A stretch of 64,000 nt of DNA from Hyphomicrobiales bacterium (GCA_930633495.1 CAKNFJ010000001.1:3061001-3125000); one strand, 5' to 3'. Shown: positions 34,682 to 44,751, counted from the first letter of the stretch. Notes: generated by a model not told the origin, from the letters alone. Numbers and translations are program-made.

Positions 34682-36294
34682 GCGAGATCGACGACATCCG
34701 CATGCAGGTGATGTGGAACCGCCTGGTCTCCGTGGTCGAGGAACAGGCGATGACGCTGCTGCGCACCGCCTTCTCGACCTCGGTGCGCGAGGCGGGCGAC
34801 CTCTCGGCCGGTGTCTTCGACCCCGCCGGCCAGATGCTGGCGCAGGCGGTCACCGGCACGCCCGGCCACGTCAACACGATGGCCGAGGCGGTGCTGCATT
34901 TCATCGCCGAGATCCCGCGCGAGGAGATGTTCGAGGGCGACACCTATGTCACCAACGACCCCTGGAAGGGGACGGGCCATCTCCATGACATCACCATGGT
35001 CTCGCCCTCCTTTCTCGATGGCGAGCTGGTCGCCTTCTTCGCCTGCACGGCCCATGTCGTCGATGTCGGCGGGCGCGGCTTCGGGGCGGACGGCAAGTCG
35101 GTCTATGAGGAAGGCATCCAGATCCCGATCATGAAGTTCGCCGAGCGCGGGCAGGTGAACCGGGATCTCGTCCGCATCCTGCGCCAGAATGTGCGCGAGC
35201 CGAACCAGGTCGTTGGCGATTTCTACTCGCTCGCCGCCTGCAACGATGTCGGCCATCGCCGCCTCGTCGCGATGATGCGCGAGATCGGACTGGCGACGCT
35301 CGCCCCGCTCGGCGACTTCATCTTCTCGCGCACGCGGGCGGCGATGCAGGAGCGTATCGCGGCGCTGCCGAAGGGAAGCTGGTCCAACACCATGGTGACG
35401 GACGGCTATGACGAGCCGATCCCGCTCGCGGCCAAGGTGACGATCGCCGAGGACCATGTCGCGGTCGATTTCGCCGGCAGCGCCCCGGTGAGCCGCTGGG
35501 GCATTAACGTCCCGATCATCTACACCAAGGCCTATGCCTCCTATGCGCTGAAATGCGTGGTGGCGCCGGATATTCCCAACAACTCGGCCTCGCTCGCCTT
35601 CTTCACCGTCTCGTCGCCGGCCAACATCCTGAATGCCGAGCGGCCGGTGCCGGTCAGCCTGCGCCATGTGCTCGGCCATATGGTGCCGGATCTGGTGCTC
35701 GGCGCGCTGGCGCAGGCGCTGCCCGGCCGCATCCTGGCCGAAGGCGCGGCGGCGCTGTGGAACATCCATATCTCGGTGCGGCCGGTCGCCGGTAGGGCAG
35801 GGCGTCGTGCCGAGGTTCTGATGTTCAATTCAGGCGGCATGGGCGCCCGGCCGGATAGCGACGGGCTCGGCGCCACGGCCTTCCCGTCGGGTGTGCACAC
35901 CATGCCGATCGAGGCCACGGAGCAGACCGGGCCGATCGTGATCTGGCGCAAGGAACTGCGGCCCGATTCCGGGGGCGAAGGAGCCTATCGCGGTGGCCTC
36001 GGCCAATCGATCGAAATCGCGGCCGAGGACGGTCATGAGTTCGACTTCTCCGCGATGTTCGACCGCATCAGCCATCCGGCCCGCGGCCGCGACGGCGGCG
36101 AGGGCGGAGAGCCCGGGTCGGTGACGCTCGACGACGGCACGCGCATGCGCGCCAAGGGCTGGCAGCATGTGCCGGCCGGCCGCAGGCTCAAGCTCGAACT
36201 GCCCGGCGGCGGCGGCTTCGGCGATCCCGACAAGCGCAGCACCGAGTCGCGCGAGGAAGACCGCATCAAGGGTTACGTCACGGAGAAGACTTGA
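34678..36294 (+). CDS. hyuB: Hydantoinase B/oxoprolinase family protein, subunit B
   Basis: A 538-residue partner subunit with MTLLRTAFSTSVREAGDLSAG, TGTPGHVNTM, TNDPWKGTGHLHDI, AHVVDVGGRGFGADG, DFAGSAP and a glycine-rich C-terminus (LPGGGGFGDP). The DPW and HxxD segments hold the expected metal ligands. It is coupled to hyuA by an ATGA overlap and to the aminotransferase by TGATG. Together HyuA/HyuB likely open a cyclic amide using ATP. Confidence 0.88.
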   Translation: MSEIDDIRMQVMWNRLVSVVEEQAMTLLRTAFSTSVREAGDLSAGVFDPAGQMLAQAVTGTPGHVNTMAEAVLHFIAEIPREEMFEGDTYVTNDPWKGTGHLHDITMVSPSFLDGELVAFFACTAHVVDVGGRGFGADGKSVYEEGIQIPIMKFAERGQVNRDLVRILRQNVREPNQVVGDFYSLAACNDVGHRRLVAMMREIGLATLAPLGDFIFSRTRAAMQERIAALPKGSWSNTMVTDGYDEPIPLAAKVTIAEDHVAVDFAGSAPVSRWGINVPIIYTKAYASYALKCVVAPDIPNNSASLAFFTVSSPANILNAERPVPVSLRHVLGHMVPDLVLGALAQALPGRILAEGAAALWNIHISVRPVAGRAGRRAEVLMFNSGGMGARPDSDGLGATAFPSGVHTMPIEATEQTGPIVIWRKELRPDSGGEGAYRGGLGQSIEIAAEDGHEFDFSAMFDRISHPARGRDGGEGGEPGSVTLDDGTRMRAKGWQHVPAGRRLKLELPGGGGFGDPDKRSTESREEDRIKGYVTEKT

Positions 36295-37511
36295 TGAACT
36301 ACGTTTCGTCCCGCCTTTCGGTCGTGAAGCCCTCGGCGTCGATGGCGGCCTCGCAGGCGGCGAAGGCGCTCGCCGCTCAGGGGATCGACGTGATCGACCT
36401 CGGCCTCGGCGAGCCGGACTTTCCGACACCCGGCCACATCATCGACGCGGCCTTCGCCGCGGCCCGCTCCGGCGACACGCTCTATACGGCCGCCAATGGC
36501 ACGCTCGCTTTGCGCAAGGCGATCGCCGGCAAGTTCGAGCGCGAGAACGGCCTCGGCTACAGCCCCGACGAGATCGCCGTCGCCAACGGCGCCAAGCAGA
36601 TCATCTTCAACGCGCTGATGGCGACGCTGGAAGCGGGCGACGAGGTCATCGTACCCGCGCCCTATTTCGTGTCCTATCCCGAGATGGTGAAGCTGCTCGG
36701 CGGCACCCCGGTTTCGGTGGAATGCGGCGTCGAGAGCGGCTTTCGCCTGACGCCCGCGCTCTTGGAAGGCGCGATCACGCCGCGCACCAAATGGCTCTTC
36801 CTCAACATGCCCGGCAATCCCTCGGGCGCTGTCTATTCGCAGGACGAGCTTGCCGCGCTCGGCGCGGTGCTGGCACGGCATCCGCAGGTGCTGGTGCTCT
36901 CCGACGAGATCTACGAGCACATCATCTTCGATGGCCGTGCCTTCGTCTCCTTCGGGCAAGCCTGCCCGGAACTGCGCGAGCGCAGCCTGATCGTCAACGG
37001 CGTCTCCAAGGCCTATGCGATGACCGGCTGGCGCGTCGGCTATGCGGCTGGACCGGCACCGCTGATCAAGGCGATGGGGACGGTGCAGAGCCAGTCCTGC
37101 ACCTCGGTCTGCTCGATCGCCCAGGCAGCAGCGGTCGCGGCGCTGAACGGTCCGCAGCACGAGGTGGCCCGCTTCGGGCAGGCTTTCGAGCGGCGGCGCG
37201 ATCTCGTGGTGTCGGGCATCAAGGGTATCAACGCCCTGACGCTCGATCCGCCGGAAGGGGCCTTCTACGCCTATATCGGTTGCGCGGCCCTGATCGGGGC
37301 GCAGACTCCCGCGGGCGAAACCCTCGCCGACGATGCCGCCGTCGCCGCCTATCTGCTGAACGAGGGGCGCGTCGCTTCGGTGCCGGGCGTGGCCTATGGC
37401 CTCTCGCCCTTCTTCCGCATCTCGACCGCCACCTCCGACGCGGTCCTGAGCGACGCGGTCGGGCGCATCGGCCAGGCGGTCTCCAAGCTGAAGGTCAGGG
37501 AAGACGCATGA
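36294..37511 (+). CDS. PLP-dependent aminotransferase, aspartate aminotransferase-like
   Basis: A 405-residue class I aminotransferase: NGAKQIIFNALMATL, NMPGNPSGAVYS, SDEIYEHIIFDG, PLP lysine in VNGVSKAYAMTGWRVGY, and FRISTATS with the carboxylate-binding Arg. The first codon is the ATG at 36294 that overlaps the hyuB stop (TGATG). It probably processes the amino acid released by the HyuAB step (inference). Confidence 0.88.
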   Translation: MNYVSSRLSVVKPSASMAASQAAKALAAQGIDVIDLGLGEPDFPTPGHIIDAAFAAARSGDTLYTAANGTLALRKAIAGKFERENGLGYSPDEIAVANGAKQIIFNALMATLEAGDEVIVPAPYFVSYPEMVKLLGGTPVSVECGVESGFRLTPALLEGAITPRTKWLFLNMPGNPSGAVYSQDELAALGAVLARHPQVLVLSDEIYEHIIFDGRAFVSFGQACPELRERSLIVNGVSKAYAMTGWRVGYAAGPAPLIKAMGTVQSQSCTSVCSIAQAAAVAALNGPQHEVARFGQAFERRRDLVVSGIKGINALTLDPPEGAFYAYIGCAALIGAQTPAGETLADDAAVAAYLLNEGRVASVPGVAYGLSPFFRISTATSDAVLSDAVGRIGQAVSKLKVREDA

Positions 37512-38323
37512 GCGCACCATATGAAAGGATCCTCATCACCGGCGCCGCCGGCCGCCTTGGCAGCCGCCTGCGCGGCGGCCTTGCGCCGCTGGCGCACAAG
37601 GTCAGGCTTGCGGACCGCGTCGCCATCGCCGATGCGCAGGCGCACGAGGAGGTCGCGGCCTTCGATCTCGACGATCTGGAGGCCGTCATAGCGGCGGCGG
37701 AAGGCGTCGATGCCATCGTGCATTTCGGCGGCGCGCCGCTGGAGGCGCCCTGGGAGACGATCCTCGCCGCCAATATCCGGGGCAGCTACAACATCTACGA
37801 GGCCGCCCGGAAGCAGGGCGTGCGCCGGGTGGTCTATGCCTCCTCGGTTCACGCCATCGGCTATCACGAACTCGAAAGCCATATCGACACCGAAGCTCCC
37901 CACCGGCCGGACAGCCTCTACGGCCTGTCGAAATGCTTCGTCGAGGATCTCGGCCGGCTCTACTGGGACAAGTTCGGCATCGAGAGCGTGATGCTGCGCA
38001 TCTTCTCCTCCTTTCCGGAGCCGCCGGACCGGCGGATGCTGTGGTCCTGGCTCTCCTTCGACGATTGCGTGCGCCTCGTCGATGCGAGCCTGACGGCGCC
38101 GAGCGTCCGCTTCACCATCTCCTTCGGCCTGTCCGACAACAAGGTGAAGCCGGTGGACAACCGGCGCGCCGGGCATCTCGGCTTCCACCCCAAGGATTCG
38201 ACCGAGCCCTACCGGGCCAAGGTCGAGGCGGCCAAGCCGCCGCTCGATCCGAAGGCGCCGGCGACCCGCTATCTCGGCGGCTGGTTCGTCGATCTCGGGC
38301 ATCCCGACGACGAGGCGAAGTGA
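37508..38323 (+). CDS. NAD-dependent epimerase/dehydratase family protein, uronate dehydrogenase-like
   Basis: A 271-residue extended SDR with ITGAAGRLGSRLRGG, FDLDDLEAV, HFGGAP, the catalytic SSVHAIGYHE and YGLSK, then LRIFSSFPEP and WLSFDDCVRLVDASL. These match uronate dehydrogenases (about 265 residues, NAD+), which oxidise the anomeric carbon of uronic acids; related substrates are possible. It overlaps the aminotransferase gene by 4 bases. Confidence 0.8.
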   Translation: MSAPYERILITGAAGRLGSRLRGGLAPLAHKVRLADRVAIADAQAHEEVAAFDLDDLEAVIAAAEGVDAIVHFGGAPLEAPWETILAANIRGSYNIYEAARKQGVRRVVYASSVHAIGYHELESHIDTEAPHRPDSLYGLSKCFVEDLGRLYWDKFGIESVMLRIFSSFPEPPDRRMLWSWLSFDDCVRLVDASLTAPSVRFTISFGLSDNKVKPVDNRRAGHLGFHPKDSTEPYRAKVEAAKPPLDPKAPATRYLGGWFVDLGHPDDEAK

Positions 38324-38336
38324 GAGGACGACCCCG

Positions 38337-39542
38337 GTGAAAGACAATTACGACGTCGTCATCGTCGGCGGCGCGGTGATCGGTTCGGCCGTCGCCTATT
38401 TCCTGACTGCGAATGCGGATTTCAACGGCTCGGTCCTGATCGTCGAGCGCGATCCGAGCTTCGCGAAGGCCGCGACCTCGCTGTCCTCCTCCTCGATCCG
38501 GAACCAGTTCTCGAACCCGATCAATGTCAGGATCGGCCAATTCGGCACGCAGTTCATCCGCGATTTCGGCGAGACGATGCAGGTCGATGGCGACAAGCCC
38601 GATCTCGGCTTCCACGAGGGGGGCTATCTCTTCCTCGCGAACACGGCGGAGCAGGTCGCGACGCTGAAGGAGAACCACGAGACGCAGGTTTCCTGCGGGG
38701 CCGACGTGGTGCTCTGGGATCGCGCGGAGCTGGCGGAGGCCTTCCCGCATCTCGCCACCGATGACATCCTGCTCGCCTCCTACGGGCGTTCGGGCGAAGG
38801 TTGGTTCAACAATACCGGGCTGATGAACGGCTTTCGCGCCAAGGCACGCGCGCTCGGCGCCGATTATCTCGTCGATGAGGTCGTCGGCATCGAGCGCGCC
38901 GGCGACAAGGTCACCGGGGTCACTCTCAAGTCGGGGCGCCGCATCGGTGCCGGCACGATCGTCAACGCGTCTGGGCCCCGCGCCGCCCTGACGGCGCGGA
39001 TGGCCGGCCTCGACATTCCGGTCGAGCCGCGCAAGCGCACTCTCTTCGTCTTCGATTGTGCCAGGAGCCCGGAAGGCTCGGCCAGGGTCAACCGGGGGTA
39101 TCTGCCGTTGATGATCGACCCGACCGGCGTGTTCTGCCGGCCCGAAGGCCGCTTCTTCCTGTCCGGTGCCGCGCCTGTGGAAGATCCGGCGGTCGACTGG
39201 GACGATTTCGAGCCGCGCTACGAGGAGTTCGAGGAGATCATCTGGCCGGCGCTGGCGGCGCGCTCGCCGGCCTTCGAGGCGATCCGCGTCGTCAACCAAT
39301 GGGCCGGCCATTACGACTTCAACGCGCTCGACCACAATCTCGTGGTGGGCCGCCATCCGCAGGTAACGAACTTCATCTTCGCCAACGGCTTTTCCGGTCA
39401 CGGTCTCCAGCAGGGGCCGGCTGCGGGGCGGGGCGTCTCCGAACTCATCACCTACGGCGCTTACCGGACGCTCGACCTGTCCGAGGTCGGCTACGAGCGG
39501 ATCGTCGAAGGCAGGCCGTTCCTCGAGAAGGCTGTGATCTGA
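38337..39542 (+). CDS. FAD-dependent oxidoreductase of the DAO family
   Basis: A 401-residue flavoprotein with the dinucleotide motif YDVVIVGGAVIGSAVAYFL, SSSSIRNQFS, VNASGPRAA and the C-terminal FANGFSGHGLQQGPAAGRGVSEL typical of D-amino acid/sarcosine oxidase-like enzymes (FAD-dependent oxidation of secondary or D-amines). It starts with GTG at 38337, 13 bases after the epimerase gene, with AGAGGA nearby. It is last in the hyu operon. Confidence 0.87.
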   Translation: MKDNYDVVIVGGAVIGSAVAYFLTANADFNGSVLIVERDPSFAKAATSLSSSSIRNQFSNPINVRIGQFGTQFIRDFGETMQVDGDKPDLGFHEGGYLFLANTAEQVATLKENHETQVSCGADVVLWDRAELAEAFPHLATDDILLASYGRSGEGWFNNTGLMNGFRAKARALGADYLVDEVVGIERAGDKVTGVTLKSGRRIGAGTIVNASGPRAALTARMAGLDIPVEPRKRTLFVFDCARSPEGSARVNRGYLPLMIDPTGVFCRPEGRFFLSGAAPVEDPAVDWDDFEPRYEEFEEIIWPALAARSPAFEAIRVVNQWAGHYDFNALDHNLVVGRHPQVTNFIFANGFSGHGLQQGPAAGRGVSELITYGAYRTLDLSEVGYERIVEGRPFLEKAVI

Positions 39543-39560
39543 ACGGATCGAGCTAGCGAA

Positions 39561-39591
39561 GCAAATCGCCGAGGGACGGCGCTCGGTTTGC
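39561..39591. terminator. Bidirectional stem-loop between convergent genes
   Basis: GCAAA (39561-39565) and CCGAG (39569-39573) pair with CTCGG and TTTGC (39582-39591); three bases bulge on the left arm. It lies between the hyu operon end and the facing PLP enzyme. Confidence 0.5.
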
Positions 39592-39592
39592 C

Positions 39593-40753
39593 TCAGCCGC
39601 AGCATTCCTCGATATCGATATCGAGCTCGCCGCCTTGCAGGAACGCTTCGAAGGCGGGCTCGAAGGGGGAGGGGTCGAGTTCGTTCGCCTTCAGCCAGGC
39701 GTCGTCGTAGTAGCTGTTCAAATAGCGCTCGCCGGAATCGCAGATGAGGGTGACCAGCGAACCGGATTTGCCGGCCTTCGCCATGCGCGCCGCGTGATGG
39801 CATATCGCGGCGAAATTCGTGCCCGTCGAGCCGCCGACGCGGCGCCCGAGCCGGCGCGAAAGCACCCGCATCGCCGCCAGCGAGACGGCATCCGGCACCC
39901 GCAGCATGGTGTCGATCACCCCGGGCACGAACGACGGTTCCACGCGCGGCCTCCCGATGCCTTCGATGCGCGAAGGGTGGTCGCAGCGGCAGGACGGGTT
40001 TCGGGTAGAGAAGCCCTCGAAGAAAGCGGAGCGCTCGACATCGGGCACGCAGAGCAGCGTCGCATGGCGCTTGTAGCGGATATAGCGGCCGATCGTGGCG
40101 GTGGTGCCGCCGGTGCCGGCGCTCATCACGACCCAGGACGGGATCGCGTGGCGCTCGCCCGCCAGCTGCTGAAAGATCGACTCGGCGATGTTGTTGTTGC
40201 CGCGCCAGTCCGTCGCCCGCTCGGCATGGGTGAACTGATCCATGAAATGGCCGGACAATCGCGCGGCCAGCTCCGCCGACTCGGCATAAATCCGTTTGCC
40301 GTCGTCGATGAAATGGCAGCGGCCGCCATAATGCTCGATCGCGGCGATCTTTTCGGGTGAGGTAGAGCGCGGCATGACGGCATAAAACGGAGCACCGATC
40401 ATGCGGGCGAAATAGGCCTCCGATACCGCCGTCGAGCCCGAGGAAGCCTCGATCACCGGCGTGCCCTCGCGGATCAGGCCGTTGCAGAGCGCATAGAGGA
40501 ACAGCGAGCGTGCCAGCCGGTGCTTCAGGCTGCCGGTCGGATGCGTGGATTCGTCCTTCAGATACAGGTCGATTCCGGCCAGAGCGGGCGTGTCGAGCTT
40601 CCACAGATGCGTGTCGGCTGAGCGGCGCTGATCGGCCTCGATCGACGCGATTGCGTGGTCGACCCAGTCGCGGGCCGTTCCCGGGGTGCTTCTGATCAGT
40701 TCGTCACGCACTTGATCGCTCCGCTCGGCGGCAGTCAGGCTGCGGCCGACCAT
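39593..40753 (-). CDS. PLP-dependent cysteine synthase family protein, Cds1-type L-cysteine desulfhydrase-like
   Basis: A 386-residue fold-type II enzyme with the PLP lysine in [31 protein letters not shown], the phosphate-binding [16 protein letters not shown] and [15 protein letters not shown]. The extra N-terminal arm and the cysteine-rich segment [11 protein letters not shown], plus a C-terminal ECCG, are like the Cds1 group that releases sulfide from cysteine. Cysteine synthase activity remains possible. It is monocistronic and convergent with the hyu operon. Confidence 0.82.
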   Translation of the reverse strand: MVGRSLTAAERSDQVRDELIRSTPGTARDWVDHAIASIEADQRRSADTHLWKLDTPALAGIDLYLKDESTHPTGSLKHRLARSLFLYALCNGLIREGTPVIEASSGSTAVSEAYFARMIGAPFYAVMPRSTSPEKIAAIEHYGGRCHFIDDGKRIYAESAELAARLSGHFMDQFTHAERATDWRGNNNIAESIFQQLAGERHAIPSWVVMSAGTGGTTATIGRYIRYKRHATLLCVPDVERSAFFEGFSTRNPSCRCDHPSRIEGIGRPRVEPSFVPGVIDTMLRVPDAVSLAAMRVLSRRLGRRVGGSTGTNFAAICHHAARMAKAGKSGSLVTLICDSGERYLNSYYDDAWLKANELDPSPFEPAFEAFLQGGELDIDIEECCG

Positions 40754-40832
40754 CTGGCGGCAGTTCGTGGCCGGCGTAAAGCTCTGAAATGCGCGACCTG
40801 TCGCTCGGAGCGCCGTTCGGGCTCCCGCATTG

Positions 40833-41225
40833 TCACGACAAGGGATCCGAACCTTGGTGCAGGGCCTCGATGGTCTCCGTGTTCGGGCAGTATTGCTCGT
40901 GAGCCGCGCGGATGCCTTGCCGGTTCAGGTCGCGGCGGCACCGGCGCGTCATCGGGCATTCGGCGCAAATGCCAACCATATTCCGCATGACGCTGATATG
41001 CCTGCGGCCCAGTTGATCCGGATCGATCCCCTTGCGTTCGAGCAGCCGGTGCAGCGGCGGCGGCTCGGTATCGCCGCGCAGCGCGAGGCGATAGAGGACG
41101 GTTTCCGGTATGGCGTTGTCACGGGCCAACTCGGCGATCGTTGCCCGGTCGAGCGCATCGAATTGTCGCCGAGACGATCGACCCCGCCACCATTGGCGAA
41201 TGGATCCGGTCAGATGCATGGCCAC
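40833..41225 (-). CDS. Small cysteine-containing protein of unknown function
   Basis: A 130-residue protein. The C-terminal third has [15 protein letters not shown] and [10 protein letters not shown], four cysteines that could bind a metal; this pattern resembles DUF6455-type proteins of alphaproteobacteria (recognised from memory, moderate certainty). The middle ([21 protein letters not shown]) looks like a small helical bundle. Composition and codon use fit a real gene. The function is unknown, and no operon partner is visible. Confidence 0.6.
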   Translation of the reverse strand: MAMHLTGSIRQWWRGRSSRRQFDALDRATIAELARDNAIPETVLYRLALRGDTEPPPLHRLLERKGIDPDQLGRRHISVMRNMVGICAECPMTRRCRRDLNRQGIRAAHEQYCPNTETIEALHQGSDPLS

Positions 41226-41380
41226 CTCCCCATTTGCTCGCGACCATAGGCGCGTCGGTCAGCGCGGTCGTTGCGCTGGCTCAAGCTTGGGAGCAGAAAC
41301 TCAGGTCGGCGGGGGCATGAGGAACTCGCGCCTCGTGCGTTCCGAGCCCGGCGCGTCATTCGCCGGCAACAAGTTTCCCT

Positions 41381-44287
41381 GTGGATTTAACAGTTCGAAA
41401 ACGACTGACCATAATCCTGCTTAACCGATATTTTGCCTTGAGGCGGCGTTTGACGATTGAATGCAACGACCCGCGGTTTTCTTGGGACAGTGCTCTCCTG
41501 AACGCGATTCTGGAGCATGTAGACCAGGGAATTCTGATGGTGGACGCCAACGGCTACGTCGCCGTCTGCAATCAGCGCGCGATCGATCTGCTCGGCCTGC
41601 CCGCCGATCTGATGCGTTCCAACCCGTTCTTCGAGGACGTGAAGCGATGGCAGATGGAGCAGGGCGAGTTCGCGGCGGTCCGCGGGCAACTCCTGCACGC
41701 GATCAAGTACGAGGGCGTCAATATCGAGGCCTCGGTCTATGAAAGGCAGCGGCCCAACGGGACGGTGCTGGAAGTCCGGACCAACCGCCTTCCCAATGGC
41801 GGGGTGGTCCGCACATTCACCGACATCACCGTGCGAAAGGCGGCCGAAGAAGCGGCTGCCAAGAACGAAGCCCGATATCGCGCCCTGGTCGAGGCCAGTT
41901 CGGTGGTGATGTGGTGCGCATCGCCGGAGGGCCGCATCACGGAGTTCTGGGGGAAGGAGGCCACTCACAAGACGTCAGGCGAGAGCAACGGCTTCGGATG
42001 GCCCGACGACATTCACCCGGACGATCGGCATCGTGTCGCCGCCAATTGGCGCAAGCGCTTGCGGGCACCCGCTCCGTTCTCGAACGAATACAGGGCGCTT
42101 TCCCCCGACGGCCAATATCGCTGGCATTCTTCGAGCTGCGTGCCGCTTCTGGCGGCGGACGGCCTTGTCCGGGAGTGGGTGGGCACCATCACCGACATCG
42201 ACGACCGCAAGCTGGCCGAAGAGCGCCTGCGGGAAAGCGAGGAGCGCTACAGGCTCGCAGCCCATGCGGCCTCGGATGCGATCTGGGACTGGGACCTCGC
42301 GGAGGACCGCCTGCAATGGGGCGAAGCCTTCCAGGACATTTTCGGCTACGAGCCTGCCCAGGTGCCGACCTCCTCCGAGGCCTGGCTGGAATGCGTGCAC
42401 CCGGATGACCGCGCCCGCGTCGGCGACAAGCTCCACCATTTCGTTTCCGACAAGGACGAGCGCTGGCAGGACGAATATCGGCTGAGACGCGGCGACGGCA
42501 GCTACGCCTTCGTCTCCGATCGCGGCTCTCTCATCCGCGATCCCTCGGGTACGCCTGTCCGCATGGTGGGAGCGTTGCAGGACCTCACCGAACGCCACCG
42601 GGCCGAGGACGCGATCCGCATGAGCGAGGAGCGCCTGCGGCTCGCCCTGCAGGCGAGCAAGATGGCCGCCTGGGAACTCAACCTCCGGACGCAATGGGTG
42701 GATCGCTCCGACAACTCGATGGCGCTGCTCGGAATCGGTTCGGGACCGGTGTCCGATTTCGTCGAACGGGTTCATTCCGAAGACCGGCCGAAAGTCTTGG
42801 CCTTCTGGCACGCGGTCAGATCGGAAGGGACCAGCGCGACCGAAGTGCGCTATCGCGCTCCGGGCAACAAGCAGACATGGGTGTCGCTGCGGGCCGAGCG
42901 AAAGGACGCCGATCGGCTGATCGGCCTCACCTTCGACATCGCCGACCGGAAGGCGGCCGAAGATGCCATCTGGCGGACGGCCAACCATGACCCTCTGACG
43001 GGATTGGCGAACCGGGCGCTCTTCCAGTCACGCCTCGAGGACGCATTGAGGCACGCCGAGATCGTGGGGGCCGGCGTCGGCCTGCTCCTGCTCGATCTCG
43101 ACGACTTCAAGGACGTCAACGATACCCTCGGCCACGCCGTCGGTGACCTGCTGCTCCGGGAAACGGCCCATCGGCTCAGCAGGTTCGTCGGCAAGAGCGA
43201 TACCGTGGCGCGGTTGGGCGGAGACGAATTCGCCATCATTCTCGCGGAGATGTGCGGGGCTCCCGACGCGACCGCCCGCGCCAGGGCGATCGTGGAGGCC
43301 CTGCGCGTTCCCTTCCAGCATGCGGAGCGCGCGCTCTCGACGGCCGCCAGCATCGGGGTCGCAGCCTTCCCCGAGCATCATCGCGACCCGATCGAACTGA
43401 TGAAGGACGCCGATATCGCGCTCTATCGCGCGAAGGAGCAGGGCCGCAGCCAGGCCGTCATGTATACCAGCGCCGCGCGCGAGGCGATGGAACATCGCGT
43501 GACCATTGCGCGCGAGGTGCGCGAGGGACTCGCTGCCCGGCAATTTCGCCCCGACTACCAGCCCAAGGTGTCGTTGACGACGGGCGAGATCGTTGGGTTC
43601 GAGGCCCTAGCCCGCTGGCAGCATCCGACGAAAGGGCTTCTCACGCCCAGCCATTTCGGCTCCGTCTTCGCGGATCGGGAGATCTCGATCGCGCTGGGCG
43701 AACATATGGTTCGCCGGGTCGCCGCCGATATTCGCTCCTGGCTCGACCAGGGCCTCGCCTTCGGCCGGGTCGCCGTCAATCTGTCTTCCGCCGATTTCTC
43801 CGATCCGCGGCTCGCCGACAGAATCATCCGCATTCTGGAGGAGGCGCGGGTTCCGCCGGCCCATTTCGAGATCGAGGTCACGGAAACGGTGTTTCTTGCG
43901 CGCCGAACGGCCACGGCGGCCTTCACGCTGAACCAGCTTCACAAGGCCGGCATATCCATCGCCTTGGACGATTTCGGGACGGGGTTCGCCTCCCTCATCC
44001 ATCTCAAGCAGTTCCCGGTCGATCACATCAAGATCGACCAGAGTTTCGTGCGGGATCTGCTCAGCGACGACGGCGACGCCGCTATCGTCGCGGCCATCGT
44101 CAATCTCGGCCACACCATGGGCATGCACACCACGGCCGAAGGGGTCGAGAACGTGCAGCAGGCGAAGCGCCTGCGAGAAGCGGGATGCGATTTCGCCCAG
44201 GGGTTCCTGTACGCAAAGCCCCAGCCTGGCGCGGATGTGCCGGGCATCATACGGACTTGGCCAGCCGACCGGCCTCCGGGTGCGTAG
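41381..44287 (+). CDS. PAS-rich GGDEF-EAL protein (cyclic di-GMP turnover)
   Basis: A 968-residue protein without membrane segments. Four PAS-type domains lie at about residues 37-145, 160-280, 285-410 and 412-530; the first (ILEHVDQGILMVDANGYVAVCN) is of the type lacking an obvious cofactor site. The GGDEF domain is intact (RLGGDEFAIIL near 610), followed by an EAL domain with FEALARWQHPTKG near 739 and DDFGTGFASLIHLKQFPVDHIKID. Both synthesis and hydrolysis of c-di-GMP are therefore possible. It starts at GTG 41381 without a clear ribosome site, so the start is uncertain. Confidence 0.88.
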   Translation: MDLTVRKRLTIILLNRYFALRRRLTIECNDPRFSWDSALLNAILEHVDQGILMVDANGYVAVCNQRAIDLLGLPADLMRSNPFFEDVKRWQMEQGEFAAVRGQLLHAIKYEGVNIEASVYERQRPNGTVLEVRTNRLPNGGVVRTFTDITVRKAAEEAAAKNEARYRALVEASSVVMWCASPEGRITEFWGKEATHKTSGESNGFGWPDDIHPDDRHRVAANWRKRLRAPAPFSNEYRALSPDGQYRWHSSSCVPLLAADGLVREWVGTITDIDDRKLAEERLRESEERYRLAAHAASDAIWDWDLAEDRLQWGEAFQDIFGYEPAQVPTSSEAWLECVHPDDRARVGDKLHHFVSDKDERWQDEYRLRRGDGSYAFVSDRGSLIRDPSGTPVRMVGALQDLTERHRAEDAIRMSEERLRLALQASKMAAWELNLRTQWVDRSDNSMALLGIGSGPVSDFVERVHSEDRPKVLAFWHAVRSEGTSATEVRYRAPGNKQTWVSLRAERKDADRLIGLTFDIADRKAAEDAIWRTANHDPLTGLANRALFQSRLEDALRHAEIVGAGVGLLLLDLDDFKDVNDTLGHAVGDLLLRETAHRLSRFVGKSDTVARLGGDEFAIILAEMCGAPDATARARAIVEALRVPFQHAERALSTAASIGVAAFPEHHRDPIELMKDADIALYRAKEQGRSQAVMYTSAAREAMEHRVTIAREVREGLAARQFRPDYQPKVSLTTGEIVGFEALARWQHPTKGLLTPSHFGSVFADREISIALGEHMVRRVAADIRSWLDQGLAFGRVAVNLSSADFSDPRLADRIIRILEEARVPPAHFEIEVTETVFLARRTATAAFTLNQLHKAGISIALDDFGTGFASLIHLKQFPVDHIKIDQSFVRDLLSDDGDAAIVAAIVNLGHTMGMHTTAEGVENVQQAKRLREAGCDFAQGFLYAKPQPGADVPGIIRTWPADRPPGA

Positions 44288-44307
44288 CGGAGCGACGCGG
44301 AACCGTC

Positions 44308-44751
44308 TCAGCCTTCGTCAGGATGATGGTGGTGGTGCCGGCCGGCCGGCGCGCCGGGCAGCAGGTGAAGCTGCCCGTGCCGGACGCCGCGCTGGCTGAT
44401 CACCTCGTCGGCGAAGGCGCGCACGGCTCCGCTCTCGCCTCGCAGCACGGACACCTCAAGGCATTCATGGCGGTCCAGATGGACGTGCAGGGTCGCGACG
44501 GAAAGATCGTGATGATCGTGCTGCTGGTTCGTCAGCCGGCGCGCCAGATCGCGCGTCTCATGGTCGAAGACATAGGCGAGCGTCGCGAAGCAGGGGGCGG
44601 CGGGATCGGCCTGGGTCTCCGTCCGGGCCGCCTGGCGGAGAATGTCCCGGATCGCTTCGGAGCGACTGCCATAGCCTTTCGAGGCGCTCAGCGCATCGAC
44701 GAATGCGAGCAGCTCCGCATCGATGGTGATCGTTACCCGTTCCACCTTCAC
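44308..44751 (-). CDS. nikR: Nickel-responsive regulator NikR
   Basis: A 147-residue ribbon-helix-helix regulator: RVTITIDAELLAFVDAL and GYGSRSEAIRDILR for DNA binding, then an ACT-like domain with the nickel ligands in HDHHDLSVATLHVHLDRHECLEV (two His, Cys and the upstream His as in E. coli NikR) and QRGVRHGQL. An extra C-terminal tail GRHHHHHPDEG is not found in E. coli. It represses nikABCDE when nickel is plentiful; the matching operator is at 53225. It is the last gene after ureE-ureG-ureF. Confidence 0.94.
   Translation of the reverse strand: MKVERVTITIDAELLAFVDALSASKGYGSRSEAIRDILRQAARTETQADPAAPCFATLAYVFDHETRDLARRLTNQQHDHHDLSVATLHVHLDRHECLEVSVLRGESGAVRAFADEVISQRGVRHGQLHLLPGAPAGRHHHHHPDEG

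Noticed and set aside
38112..40604. Minus-strand open frame of 830 codons
   Set aside because: It runs through the cysteine enzyme in another frame and antisense to the flavin oxidase; low-complexity Arg/Asp-rich protein with no domain.
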